From contig CP114489.1 in the NCBI GenBank assembly GCA_027186245.1, forward strand, positions 5,029,501 through 5,093,500: a stretch of 64,000 nt of DNA, in the 5' to 3' direction. Positions 1-10,183 of this stretch are shown here, one piece after another. The DNA comes from Coriaria nepalensis. Its lineage: Eukaryota; Streptophyta; Magnoliopsida; Cucurbitales; Coriariaceae. Each line of letters starts with the position of its first letter. Position 1 is the first letter of the stretch. Under the pieces are notes generated by a model. It had not been told where the DNA came from. It saw only the letters and a program-made list of their open reading frames with translations, and ran no database searches. The translations under genes were made by a program, and so were the position numbers.

Positions 1-1243
1 GCTCATCGATGATGGGTATTATTGGCCACATATGCGGAACGACATAGAAGCATATATGAAGACTTGTCTGGTGTACCAACAAGACAAGGTCGACTTACAC
101 CAACAGGTAGGGTTGCTAGAGCCACTTCCCATTCCGGAGTATGCTTAGGAGAGTGTCTCCATAGATTTCATTACATCTCTCCCGAGGTCGGAAGGATACA
201 GAACGATCATTATGGTGGTGGATCGATTCTCTAAGTATGTGGTGTTCATCCTGGCCTTTCCTGATGTCACAACTGATGAGACGGCTCGACTATTCCTAAA
301 GCATATGGTGAAGCTTTAGGGTGTGCCCCAAACCATTGTGAGCGACCGAGACCCATAGTTCACCGGGAGATTTTGGACGGAGTTATTCAAGTTATTTGGT
401 TCAGACTTGAACTTCTCCACGAGCTTTCATCCTCAAACCAATGGCCAAACGGAGAGGGTGAATAGGTTGTTAGAGCTTTACTTGAGGCACTACGTAAGTG
501 CCAACCAAAAGGATTGGGCCAAGTTGTTAGACACATGATAATTCTCCTATAACCTACATCGGAGTGAGTCAACAGGGAAGAGTCCATTCGAGCTTGCCAT
601 AGGTCACCAACCGTTAACTCTAAATGCGATAGCGTTGGGCTACACGAGAAAAAGCCCTGCAGCATATAAATTTGCCAAAGGACTATAAAAAGAGAAAGAC
701 ATGGCTCGTGCCCACTTGAGGAAGGAATCAAAGAAGATGAAGAAGTTGGCCGATCTTAAGCGAAGGGCAGTGGAATTCTAAGAGGGAGATCGTGTCATAG
801 TGAAGCTTTTGCCTCAACAATTCAAGTTGTTGAGGGCGGTGCATAAGGGGTTGATCCGGCGGTATGAGGGGTCGTTCAAGATCATTCAACGAGTTGGCAA
901 GGTCTCCTACAAGTTAGAATTACCTTCGAAGTTGCGGATTCATCCTGTGTTTCATGTGAGTCTCTTGAAGCCTTATCATGAAGACAAGGATGAACCTAGT
1001 CGAGGTGTGTCCAAGCGGGCACCAACAGCGGTGGTCAATTCCTATGATAGGGAAGTTGAAGAAATCCTCGCGGATAAAATTATAAGGAAGCAAGACATGC
1101 CGAGCTACAAGGAATATCTCGTTCGATGGAAGGGAGTCATAAAGAATGAGGCTAGTTGGGAGCACGAAGATTTGTTATGGCAGTTCGAGAACTGCATTGA
1201 GCGATTCGAGCTTGAACGGACGACGGGGGCGTCACCCGAATAG
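1..1243 (+). pseudogene. Ty3/gypsy chromovirus pol remnant: integrase and chromodomain
   Basis: This is the C-terminal part of a Ty3/gypsy polyprotein, cut by the window edge. About 190-660 reads as a retroviral-type integrase core (VDRFSKY, then HPQTNGQTERVNRLLE) but is broken by in-frame stops near 318, 355, 537, 687 and 780. From 800 the frame is open for 147 codons. It carries the integrase C-terminal region (LRIHPVFHVSLLKPYH) and then a chromodomain-like segment (SYKEYLVRWKG, then EASWEHEDLL), which in chromoviruses guides integration to chromatin. The stops make it inactive. The clade within the chromoviruses was not resolved. Confidence 0.9.
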
Positions 1244-1254
1244 GTGAGGGAGCG

Positions 1255-1725
1255 TGTCACGAACTGCATTACTTGATGGGAAAGGCGGAGGAGGCTTTCA
1301 TGGAAGAGTCTAGAAACTTCTAGAGGTATCTAGGATTCTCTAAGGTTTCCTACACACTTGTGGAATTCTCTAGAACCTTGTACATTCTTTTAGTTCCTTG
1401 TAGAATAGTAGATATTTGTATGGATCTCTAAAAGATAGATCGTAGCCGTTAGATCGATTTGATCTTAACCATCCATTTCAAGGTGGGGGTCTATATAAGG
1501 AATAGTAATTTTCATTTGTAAAGGAATCCAAAAATACTAACATTCTAGTAATACACAAAGTTTTCTTTCTCTCAAGCTTTCTCTTAAGTAATCTCTCTAG
1601 CTCAAGTGTTCTTCTAAATCTTCAAGCAAACCTATTGACAAGACTCGGTTAGGCTGACTTGGTTACTCGGAGGAGTGTCAAGTGCCGCACGGAGTGTTGA
1701 AGTTCGGGGTGAAATTTTACGCACA
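1255..1725 (+). repeat. 3' LTR of the Ty3/gypsy element
   Basis: It begins with TGTCACGAAC directly after the pol stop codon and a purine-rich run (GGTGAGGGAGCG) that fits a polypurine tract. A TATA box (TATATAAG, 1493-1500) lies in the second half, as in an LTR promoter. The right border is set at a CA near 1725. It is approximate because no second LTR is available for comparison. Confidence 0.65.
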
Positions 1726-3547
1726 TGATATTAAACTAACATTTTAAGTTCACTAATTATATTCATAGTTGTATTGTTGAAGTGACTTATTAGATCAATA
1801 ATAATTATAATAATAATTTTTTTTTTAACTCTTTTAAACATTTTAACGTATTTAGAAATCTGAGTTTCTAATATCAAAATAATTAGTAATAAGAAGAGTT
1901 AATTCATTTTTATTTGGGTGATGTAAAATATGTGTATTTTTAGTCCAATAACGTATTTAAAAATTAAAATTTTAATCTCAAAATTAATTGACAATAAGAT
2001 AAATTGATTAATTTATTTAATATAATATAATTTTTCAAAATTTTCATTTCAAATATGTAATATATTCCTCTCAATATTATACGACTTAAAAGGATTTTTA
2101 AAGATTTTGTGATAATTTTTTTCTTTACTAAAATTTTGAAGGTAAATCATAAATTCCCTGTTATGTTAAATTATAATTTTCCAAATTCAACATATTTCAG
2201 GACTAATATCTTATGATATATGTTAAAAGCAATGTTGCCTCAATCGTATTATTTAAGAACAACATCTCGTAATTTGTATATCAAAATTAAAAACTGAAAT
2301 TCTATTTCATTTGAATACAACCTGTCAGTTCAATTGCTTTTAATTGGACGAATTAAATTGTTTAGAAATGCTTGAGTTAACATATCTTTTGTATAAAGTA
2401 AAATGCATAAAAAATTATCCAGATATACCTAGAATACCTTCACAATATAAATTTCGCTCAAAAGTCAAACTTCAAGCTCACCCAATAAAATTAAATAAAA
2501 TGCTATAAATTAAAATAATAATAAAATAAATATTATAATATTATAAAATATATATTTAAAAAATTAATAATAAAATATGAAAATTAAAGTGATATATAAC
2601 TTTTCGAATAAAATATAGAATAAAACTATTTTAAATAAAATTAATTACTAAAAAATTTATCAAATTTTAACGTTAACTCCCATCAATAAAAAAAATTTAA
2701 AAATTTAAAAATTAATTAGTGTTGCTTGTCATACATTAGTTAGGACAATGATGCAAAAGCAATCATAACCGAAAAATTCTTTACCGTGCAAGTTCTATCA
2801 TATAGTATTAACGTTTTGATTATGACAAAATTTAGTTTACCACTAGATTTTATCCTTAAAAAAAAAAAAAAAACATTCATCTTACACAGTTACAGTTACA
2901 CTCTTTCAATAAACGTAAAAGAGCTCTTAGGTAATTTTAAAGAATGCTAATTACTTTTTGTAGTTGTTCTAATTCCTTCCATGGCTCATCATAGCGTCAT
3001 AGGAGGAGTCGGCATAATTTAGTATCAAAGCCATTTATTGATGATTAGTGAAGTAACTTTAACATAGATAAAAGTGGCTTTGTAAGGGATGTAGGACGGA
3101 TTAGCCTACCCCACGTGTAATTAAACACATTTATCCCATAATTTGAATCCTAAGACCAATTACCAATTACATGTACATAGCACCATACTACAATCATTAA
3201 TCGAAAGAACATGAACTATAAGTTGTCTGTGACAAAAAAATGCTTGTCGGGTTTGTTGATAGAAGATCGGAGTAAGACAAAATTGAGAATAAGAGAAGGA
3301 TAACTAATAGATGAATCACATGCAACCAAGTTCATGATTCTATATCTAAAAGAATAATAATTGCATTACATTACATCAAATCAATGGTTAGCTATAATAT
3401 ACATATACTACAAACAATTAAACAATTTTGAGAGAAACTCCAAGAGATTTGGAATCTCTTTTTAGCAACAAAACCTTTCCTATGTCAAGGACTAGTCTTC
3501 TTACCTCAAATTAATAACAACAAAGAATCATCTTTATCATAATCCAA
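1726..3547. other. AT-rich intergenic DNA
   Basis: No open frame with protein-like composition is seen on either strand. It holds long A/T runs and, at its right end (roughly 3400-3547), the probable 3' untranslated region of the minus-strand ERF gene. Confidence 0.6.
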
Positions 3548-4333
3548 TCACAAAGAAGACAACAAATCTTCCAAATAATCACTCCCCAAATCTTGAAACT
3601 CAAGCACATCTAAATTATCCCCTAAAACATCCTCCATGCTTGTCTTTCTCTTCACCTTAGGTTTTTCGAACATCATATCTATCTCCATATTTTCTTCCCA
3701 CTCATCATTACTTGACCTTCTTTTCCTAGGATTACTTGTTTGATCTCGACCAGTAGGTCGGCCCATAGCTTGAGCAAGTTTAACTCTCTCAATCGGGAAA
3801 TTCAAGTATGCTTTCGAGCCTCTTATTCTTAACGCCGCCTTGTCATAAGCCATAGCAGCTTCTTCCGCCGTTTCATATGTTCCGAGCCAAACCCTAGCTC
3901 CTTTTCTTGACGAGTCTCTAATTTCGGCAGCATATTTTCCCCATGGCCGCCTTCTCACACCACGATAATGTCTTGAAGCTGCCTTCTCTTCTTTGCAACT
4001 ATTAACTACTTTCAGGTTGGGAATGTTTTCTTCAACGGATTGTTCGGTTTTCATATTATTTCCTGTCGGGATGATTCCGGAAAGTAGCTCTTCCCAAGCA
4101 TCGGATCCCATAGACACCCATCTTCCTAAACTTGGTAGCCTTTGTAGAACTTCCATCGACCCATCTCTTTTCTCATCAAGACTAGGCAATTCTCCCCATG
4201 ATTTTCTTGTTAGCTCTGATATGCTTGTTGTTCCCCCATGATCATCTCCACCATTAATGAAGCTTGCCCATATGTTCTCTAGATTTGCTTCTGAATTTGC
4301 ATTGTGATCATCATTATTATTATGTATCGCCAT
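3548..4333 (-). CDS. AP2/ERF transcription factor, group IX-like, with EDLL motif
   Basis: This single-exon gene encodes 261 residues. One AP2/ERF domain lies at about 122-180. It opens with [19 protein letters not shown] and contains [16 protein letters not shown]. The alanine and aspartate of AAEIRD are typical of the ERF subfamily, which binds GCC-box DNA, rather than of DREB proteins. A basic PRKRR at 202-206 and KPKVKRK near 224-230 may act as nuclear signals. The C-terminus ([16 protein letters not shown], about 243-258) matches the EDLL activation motif of group IX ERFs such as ERF1 and ERF98, which act in ethylene, jasmonate and defence signalling. The start is the first ATG of the frame, and a TATA-like stretch lies about 90-105 bases upstream of it. 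The gene is intact. Which group IX member it is cannot be decided here. Confidence 0.93.
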   Translation of the reverse strand: MAIHNNNDDHNANSEANLENIWASFINGGDDHGGTTSISELTRKSWGELPSLDEKRDGSMEVLQRLPSLGRWVSMGSDAWEELLSGIIPTGNNMKTEQSVEENIPNLKVVNSCKEEKAASRHYRGVRRRPWGKYAAEIRDSSRKGARVWLGTYETAEEAAMAYDKAALRIRGSKAYLNFPIERVKLAQAMGRPTGRDQTSNPRKRRSSNDEWEENMEIDMMFEKPKVKRKTSMEDVLGDNLDVLEFQDLGSDYLEDLLSSL

Positions 4334-4445
4334 GCTGCATATTCTATGTTTTACAAGAGAAAAAAGAAAAGAAAAGAAAAGAAAAGAAGATAATAGAGGT
4401 GGGGTTGAGGAGTTGGGATGAATATATATTTATTTATTTTTTCCA
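4334..4445 (-). promoter_or_regulatory. ERF core promoter and 5' leader
   Basis: On the minus strand a TATA-like AAATATATATT lies at about 4421-4433. Between it and the ATG is a pyrimidine-rich leader formed by a short TTTTC repeat (GAAAA units on the plus strand, about 4355-4388). TC-rich leaders are common in plant mRNAs. The call rests on motif and spacing only. Confidence 0.45.
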
Positions 4446-6075
4446 GTGTGATATTGAAACAGCTCAGCTCTCTTGGAACACAGAGGGGAAGCTTGTAGTA
4501 CAAGTAACTAACAAGCTGAAACCATGGAGCGGTGGAGGAATTTAGGATTTTGATAATTTAAAAAAGAGGTGATGGGGTTTGGATTATGATTATTATAATG
4601 GTTCTTAGTTGGACTTGTGTGGTTCTTCTAATTAATCATTGTTTTTGGCCTTATCTCTATGTACATTGAATTTTTGTTATTAGGAAATCCTTCCTGTAAT
4701 TCATGATGAGCAATATAAGAAACAGATGAGCACAAGAATTCAAAGTTGGCTAGAGTATAAGTTGGGGTGTTTGCATTTATGCCGTTCTATTTTTTCTAAT
4801 TTATGTCTAGTTCCCCGTTTCCCATCAATCTTCTCAATATGTCTTTACCTATGTCTACATTTACTTAGCATCACTATTTTATATATCCATCTTTAACTTT
4901 CCGAAAGATCAATAGTATCTTTGTCTAATGGAAGATTTAAGTTCTTGATCAAAGGGTAAGGATGAAAGAAATTAGAATATTTGGGGAATCAGGAGAAAAA
5001 TCCAAGATAATGAGAGCCCATGTGCAGAAATGGCCTTGACCTGTTGCTAAAGTTGCTGAAATCACAAGTATAAAAGGGAGGTTGAAAAACCTGCACGTTT
5101 TATTTCTTCAGATTTACATTTCATAACAAGGGAAATTTTCAAACTTTATTTCAATTAATAAGATTCCTGAGCTTTAATTTTAAAGGCACGAAGGCATAAA
5201 ATCTTTTTCAGACATTCCTTTCTAACCACCACATGCTGCGGCTTATAAAATATAACTCTTGGGTAAGTAATTAGTAGTATCATTCTAACTCCAAGTTAGT
5301 AGTCTTGCTTAATAAAGAAGGGACCTGATGATTCAATTTTTGGAAGAAAGGGGTCGTTCTGACATTTTTTGGAAATATGTTAGTGTCTTGAAAACAGCAT
5401 GAAACTAATCAACAATGAATGTACGTGGTAAGACTGTGTTCGGTCTGTTAATAAGAGTGGCAAGATAAATGGGAGTTTATTGTAGGAGAAGGAAGAAGGA
5501 TACTTAGATTAATAGGGATAGATTGTTAACGTGGATTTGGAATGGAATGGGAATGCAGAAGGCGCACGTTTCGCAGTAGAGAATAGAAAAAACGAACAAG
5601 CAGACAAATCAAATAAAACTTAACTTGAACAGCAAGTCAAGCAAAGAGATACCGCACGGTTGCGGCGGAATTTAGTGCAATGCATTGGGATAAGAGCTGA
5701 AAAGGAAAAAAGAAGAAGAAGAAAAAGAAAAAGCCGTGTGCTAAGATATTGATCAGCCATTGATACTTGCTTTGAAATTTGGTTCCTTCTGTTTCATATT
5801 CACTTATTCCGGCCATGAGAGTTGGTTTGGTGTATATTTTGAATTGGACTTGGCGTAAATTAGAGTGTCGACAAACTATTGTCGAGATTTAATCAGCCCA
5901 TAAGAATTTTGGTGAGAAGATTGATTTTGGGTCAAATCGTATTTAATCCCTTAAACTATTGTCTTGTTTTGAAAGTGTTGGGCTTGTCTCCATCATGTGG
6001 ACTAGCCCATAAAATAAAAGCCCATATTATAATAGGTGAAAAACTAATATAAAATAGTTAGTGTAAAATACTTAC
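4446..6075. other. Intergenic, upstream of the ERF gene
   Basis: No gene is recognised. The stretch is AT-rich with scattered purine runs (for example 5700-5735) and probably includes the distal promoter of the ERF gene. Confidence 0.5.
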
Positions 6076-6150
6076 ATCAGAGTATTCCAAGTGCTTTGGT
6101 ACAGTGTAAATGCAAGCTCTATGTAACTCTGCCAGAATAAGATCCACTGC
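6076..6150 (-). pseudogene. Isolated exon fragment resembling nucleoporin GLE1
   Basis: Read on the minus strand, this 75-base open stretch is preceded by an acceptor (CCCGCAG) and followed by a donor (GTAAGT). It encodes 25 residues: AVDLILAELHRACIYTVPKH followed by LEYSD. This resembles the 'LAE(F/L)H(R/K)ACIYTVPKH' segment I recall from plant GLE1, the mRNA-export factor of the nuclear pore. No neighbouring GLE1 exon was found on either side, so the piece is best read as a stray or captured exon. The identification comes from memory of the family, not from an alignment. Confidence 0.55.
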
Positions 6151-7289
6151 CTGCGGGAACTGTAGTTACAAGTCATTATCAGTTGCTACTACTCAGAAAT
6201 ACCCGAATAATATGTGTTTTATTCCTATATGAAAAATACTAAAGCAAACACCTCAAAAATTAACTGCTTGCGTCGGAAACATCCAACCAGCTAAAGCATT
6301 ATTCCTATATGAGTTTCTAATGCTTCCCGTGCAGGCCATCATTTACATTTAGACCCAAGTCTACACTCATGCAAGTCACATTAAAGTTTTGGAAAGAACT
6401 AGTTACGCCTCCAGCATCAACGGCTCACAAAAATCGCCTCAACCCCAGGAATTTAGGGTACAGTGGAAGTATACTATACAAAAATTTCACTTACCAACAA
6501 ACATATAAATGACTTAAAATTATTAAACAAGTTAATAATTAGCATACACATTCTTCAATGAGAACCAATTAAGCATTGAAATTTAGAGACAAATATTATA
6601 TATTTCAATTTTTTGTTTGATCATCACAAAAAGGCTTTGGAAAGCTTGCATGAATAAGTGGGTACTAATCTATTCGTGTATTAGAATAAGTACAACAAAT
6701 TAACCACAACAATTTTACCATATCGTGTATTACATTTGTACCAAGATCCTCCTTTAAAAACAAATAATATATATATTTCATTCTGATACCAACAGCTTTG
6801 GAAATTTGAACTTATAAATTATAAGACATGTCCAAAAACAACTTAAGAGGGTACTAATCTATTCGAAACATGCATCGAAAAGATCGAACGGGTGAAGAGC
6901 CGCCCCACCAGCCCTTATGTTCTGTCACTGCCCTCAATAGCTATGTAATAATTAATTTTGAGGGCTATACAATCCAGAAAGAATATAAATCAACCATATG
7001 CAGATTGCTTTCCCAAAAGTTCCATATCTAATGTTAAAAGTATCATCAGTAACACTAACTCTTGTACTTATCATATAGTTTTGTATTTGGTCTCTCGTTA
7101 GTTGTATAATTTTTTTTTTAATGCTTATTGAATACCAAAGCATACAAGAGGAATAAAATTACTAGTATTGTGTTGTTAAAATTACTAATGTTAAAGTGTT
7201 CGTGTTGTGTTGCGTGCCATCATGTAGGCCTCTAATGTTGGGCACAACATGGCCTGACACCCGTACACGTACTTGAACACTCTGTATAC
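6151..7289. other. Intergenic, no gene recognised
   Basis: Low-complexity and AT-rich DNA. Short open stretches here do not resemble known proteins. The right end may contain decayed copia sequence continuing from the gag remnant. Confidence 0.45.
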
Positions 7290-7648
7290 TCAAAACTTTT
7301 TTTTAGTTTGATACCAGCATTGAGTACGCATCATTAACAGATGGAAGTGGATTCATTAGTAAAATCTGACTCTGTTGAGCTGAGTAACCTTCAGTTAATC
7401 CATATGCCACCATTTTCTAGTCTTTTGCAAGAACTGCCAATCAAACTTGTTTGTTCTTGGCCGGCAAAGCAATAGACAGAGCCCAACTCCATACACCATA
7501 ATTCTCAGCCCCAACTAATTGAAGCGAAATGAGATTTATTCCAGAAGTATCTGACGGATTTAAGAACAGAGGATTAATTTAATCTAAAACCAAATTTGTA
7601 GAAAATTGTATGAATCGGAGGAATTGGAGCTCTAGATGATCGCGTCAT
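7290..7648 (-). pseudogene. Copia retrotransposon gag remnant
   Basis: Downstream of the primer-binding site on the minus strand, a start at 7648 leads into broken gag sequence. Recognisable pieces in different frames are GAENYGVWSWALSIALPAKN, matching the conserved 'ENY..W..A...AL.AKNKL' block of copia gag, and QSQILLMNPLPSVNDAYSML, matching the 'MNPLPSV...YSMLVQ' block. Stops and frame changes separate them. Protease, integrase and reverse transcriptase do not follow, so the element is cut off just after gag. Confidence 0.75.
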
Positions 7649-7832
7649 TATTACGAATCAAGAAAAAGAATCGAACTGAAAAGAAATCAAAGTGAAAAGA
7701 AACAGAAATTGAAGATGTTTTGAAAGAAAGAATTCGACTTCAAAATTTGCGCAACAGAAAGAAGAAGAAAAAAGAAAGAAATCGGGATTGATTGTTTCCT
7801 GAGAAAAAAGAGCGAGAAAATTTCCGATCGAT

Positions 7833-7844
7833 GCTCTGATACCA
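7833..7844 (-). other. Copia primer-binding site (initiator tRNA-Met)
   Basis: On the minus strand this reads TGGTATCAGAGC, complementary to the 3' end of the plant initiator methionine tRNA, the standard primer for copia reverse transcription. It lies four bases inside the LTR that ends at 7849, which fixes the orientation of the element. Confidence 0.85.
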
Positions 7845-7848
7845 TGTT

Positions 7849-8039
7849 TGTTAAAATCAGAGAAGAGAAATATATCTAATAATTTTCATTAACCATGAAC
7901 AAACTGAAAGCTACTGTCTGTATACAACGGTCACTAACTCAGCTCACTTCGCTAACTAACTGCAGTGAACTAACTGACTACAGTTAGCTTACTTTAACTA
8001 ATTTAAACAGAATATAAAACTATCATATTATTTCTAACA
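7849..8039 (-). repeat. 5' LTR of a minus-strand copia element
   Basis: The 191-base unit read on the minus strand starts TGTTAGAAAT and ends TTTTAACA, the TG...CA ends of an LTR with short inverted termini. The primer-binding site follows it. The right border (8039) is clear, while the rest of the element is truncated, so no partner LTR is present nearby. Confidence 0.8.
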
Positions 8040-9022
8040 GAATCAAACAGGTAGACTTACATGAATTTTGGTTACTATGACTCTTTTAGTGATCCAATAA
8101 ATCAAATGCTTCATCAAATGCAATGACACAATTTTGCATTTTCACTCCATGTGATACTCTTTCCACTGAACTTTTTGTTGGTGAAGCTAAGCTCAACATG
8201 TTTGGGTTTGACATTTTTGGATTTTTGGGTAAGTGAGAAGGTTTTGAAGTGTTTGATCTTTAAGTGAAGCAAGTGAGATGATTAGGTCCAAGAGAGAAAT
8301 CATCTCTGGTACGGTACCATGTAAAGCTTAAATGAATAATGAACAAGATTTGAAAGCAATGAAAAAACTTGCAAAATGTTAGTTAAAAAATTGAATTTGT
8401 AGGCAAAATAGAGATCATTACATGAGTTGACATCTGATAAATACAACTCAAACCATGATTACATTACCTAAGACATCAGACTAATCGAAATTAACTGACT
8501 AGTGAAAAGGAAATCAGGTTTTTAGCTCCAAAAACCAGAACTGAGTTGCCAAAAGCAGTGTTGCCTTTTTTGGACTTGTGAAAGGCTTCTAGACATCTGG
8601 ATTAAAGTTCAGTACTTGCTTGGATGGATGAAACCCTCCTCAAATTCAAAAGTTGCCTCTGACTTGTGCTTGAAGCAACTGAAGCTTGAAATGCACTGTG
8701 AGCTGTTTTTTAACATAAGTCAAGTTCTATCAATCCGATTGATCTCTAACCCATTGCAACAAGTCTGGAATAATGAGAACTAACTGTTGGAAATTCGAGT
8801 CATTGTCAACGCCTTTAGATTTGGGAGTAAGAAAGTCAAACCTAGAAAGCTAACATTATCATATCACCTAAAAAGTCATTGACAACCATTTTTCAAACAT
8901 TTGTCTCATCTTATCAACAAACTGTCCGAACCTGCTTGGTGAGCACCGACAACTCACTTGACTTTCATTATCTTCGCCAAACAGATATTCTTCTTTGTTC
9001 AAATTTCAAAAAATAGGCAAAA
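8040..9022. other. Region between copia LTR and coding-like remnant
   Basis: No certain gene. On the minus strand about 8205 down to 8080 there is a 42-codon open frame (MSNPNMLSLASPTKSS...), and about 8950-8860 reads QFVDKMRQMFEKWLSMTF before a stop. Both look somewhat protein-like and might belong with the remnant at 9023-9343, but neither was recognised. Confidence 0.3.
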
Positions 9023-9343
9023 TCATATCACCCACTTGATCTTTGCTTCATGTATCTGCAAAATCTCAAAAAACTTGGAAACAGAGACTTCTATAGGAAC
9101 ATCCTTGTTCTTCATCTTCTCCAAATATAAACTGTTTTCTTTCAAGAACGATAATGAAACTGCTACCATCGACATCTGTTTTTTGTCAAAGCCTTTGAAA
9201 TAGAACTCCCAGGCTCCACTTATGTTTCAAAGCGTAAATCGTAGTTGTATAAGTTTCTTGTTACCCACATTGAAGCATAAATCTTTGTAACGGATCCACT
9301 CACAAGGGTCTATAGGAGAATTTGGAAGGAAATCTGGAAACTC
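9023..9343 (-). pseudogene. Unidentified protein-coding-like remnant
   Basis: The minus strand carries 107 codons in one frame, interrupted by a single TGA, with composition unlike the surrounding AT-rich DNA. It follows an acceptor-like ACAG. It begins EFPDFLPNSPIDPCEWIRYK, and after the stop continues GAWEFYFKGFDKKQMSMVAV and later KNKDVPIEVSVSKFFEILQI. A donor-like GTGATA overlaps its end. The unbroken frame around one stop suggests an old exon, either cellular or from a mobile element. I do not recognise the family. Confidence 0.4.
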
Positions 9344-10183
9344 CTGTCGAATTGTTATGAAAATGAAGATAATTAATCTATCTTGAAAGTTGTTAAGTCA
9401 TTGTAGACTTGCAATTAAACAAATCAAAAGTTGTAATCAAGTTATAAAAATAAAAAGACCGTAAAGTTGTAATGGCGGATCCGAAATTTCAGAGTACCTG
9501 GAGCATATCATGCCATAAAATTAGAGAAATGAATGGGCAGCATAACATATATTTATTAATATTACTATCTTAATCGTGTTAAGTTCAAAAATCTAATATA
9601 TAGTCTTAAGAACTCTCCCTTATCTTTGTACCTTTTTATTGAATATTATTAATATTATCGCACAATAACGGCATCGGCTCATGGGTCCAAAATTGAGTTT
9701 GAAATCTTGAAATCCAAAATCCAAATCATGGACCGGTGAGCTAGCATTGAGAGCATGAGGAAGTATGATAGTCGAACTTGAGGGAAAAGGTTGATAAATA
9801 AAATAAAATAAAAATTATTTGAAGGAAAGCATTTTTATTTATTTATTTATTTTTTGTTTTATTTTAAAATTTTTTATTTAAGTAATAAAAATAAAAAATA
9901 AAGTAAATATAAGAATTAATATGACTTAATTAAAAATAGAGGGGCGAAAATAAAATAAAATAAAACCTGAAAAATATGATGACTAAGGCAATGTTTTAAC
10001 CGATAATAAATTCTGTTTGTTTGGATGGAAAGGGAATTCAGAAACAGAGTTCGGTTGCATATAGTACCCGTTTACAGTGTCAAATGGAATTAATAAAGCT
10101 ACAGGTCTACAAACAAATTTTTTTTAACGTCACTATAGAAAACTAGAAAAAACCATAGCTTTCTTAAGCAGCAGCAGCTCTTT
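9344..10183. other. Intergenic; 3' flank of the plastid-protein gene
   Basis: Very AT-rich, with ATTT-rich runs around 9830-9900. Nothing coding is seen. The first 100-200 bases below 10184 probably hold the 3' untranslated region and polyadenylation signals of the minus-strand gene. Confidence 0.5.
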
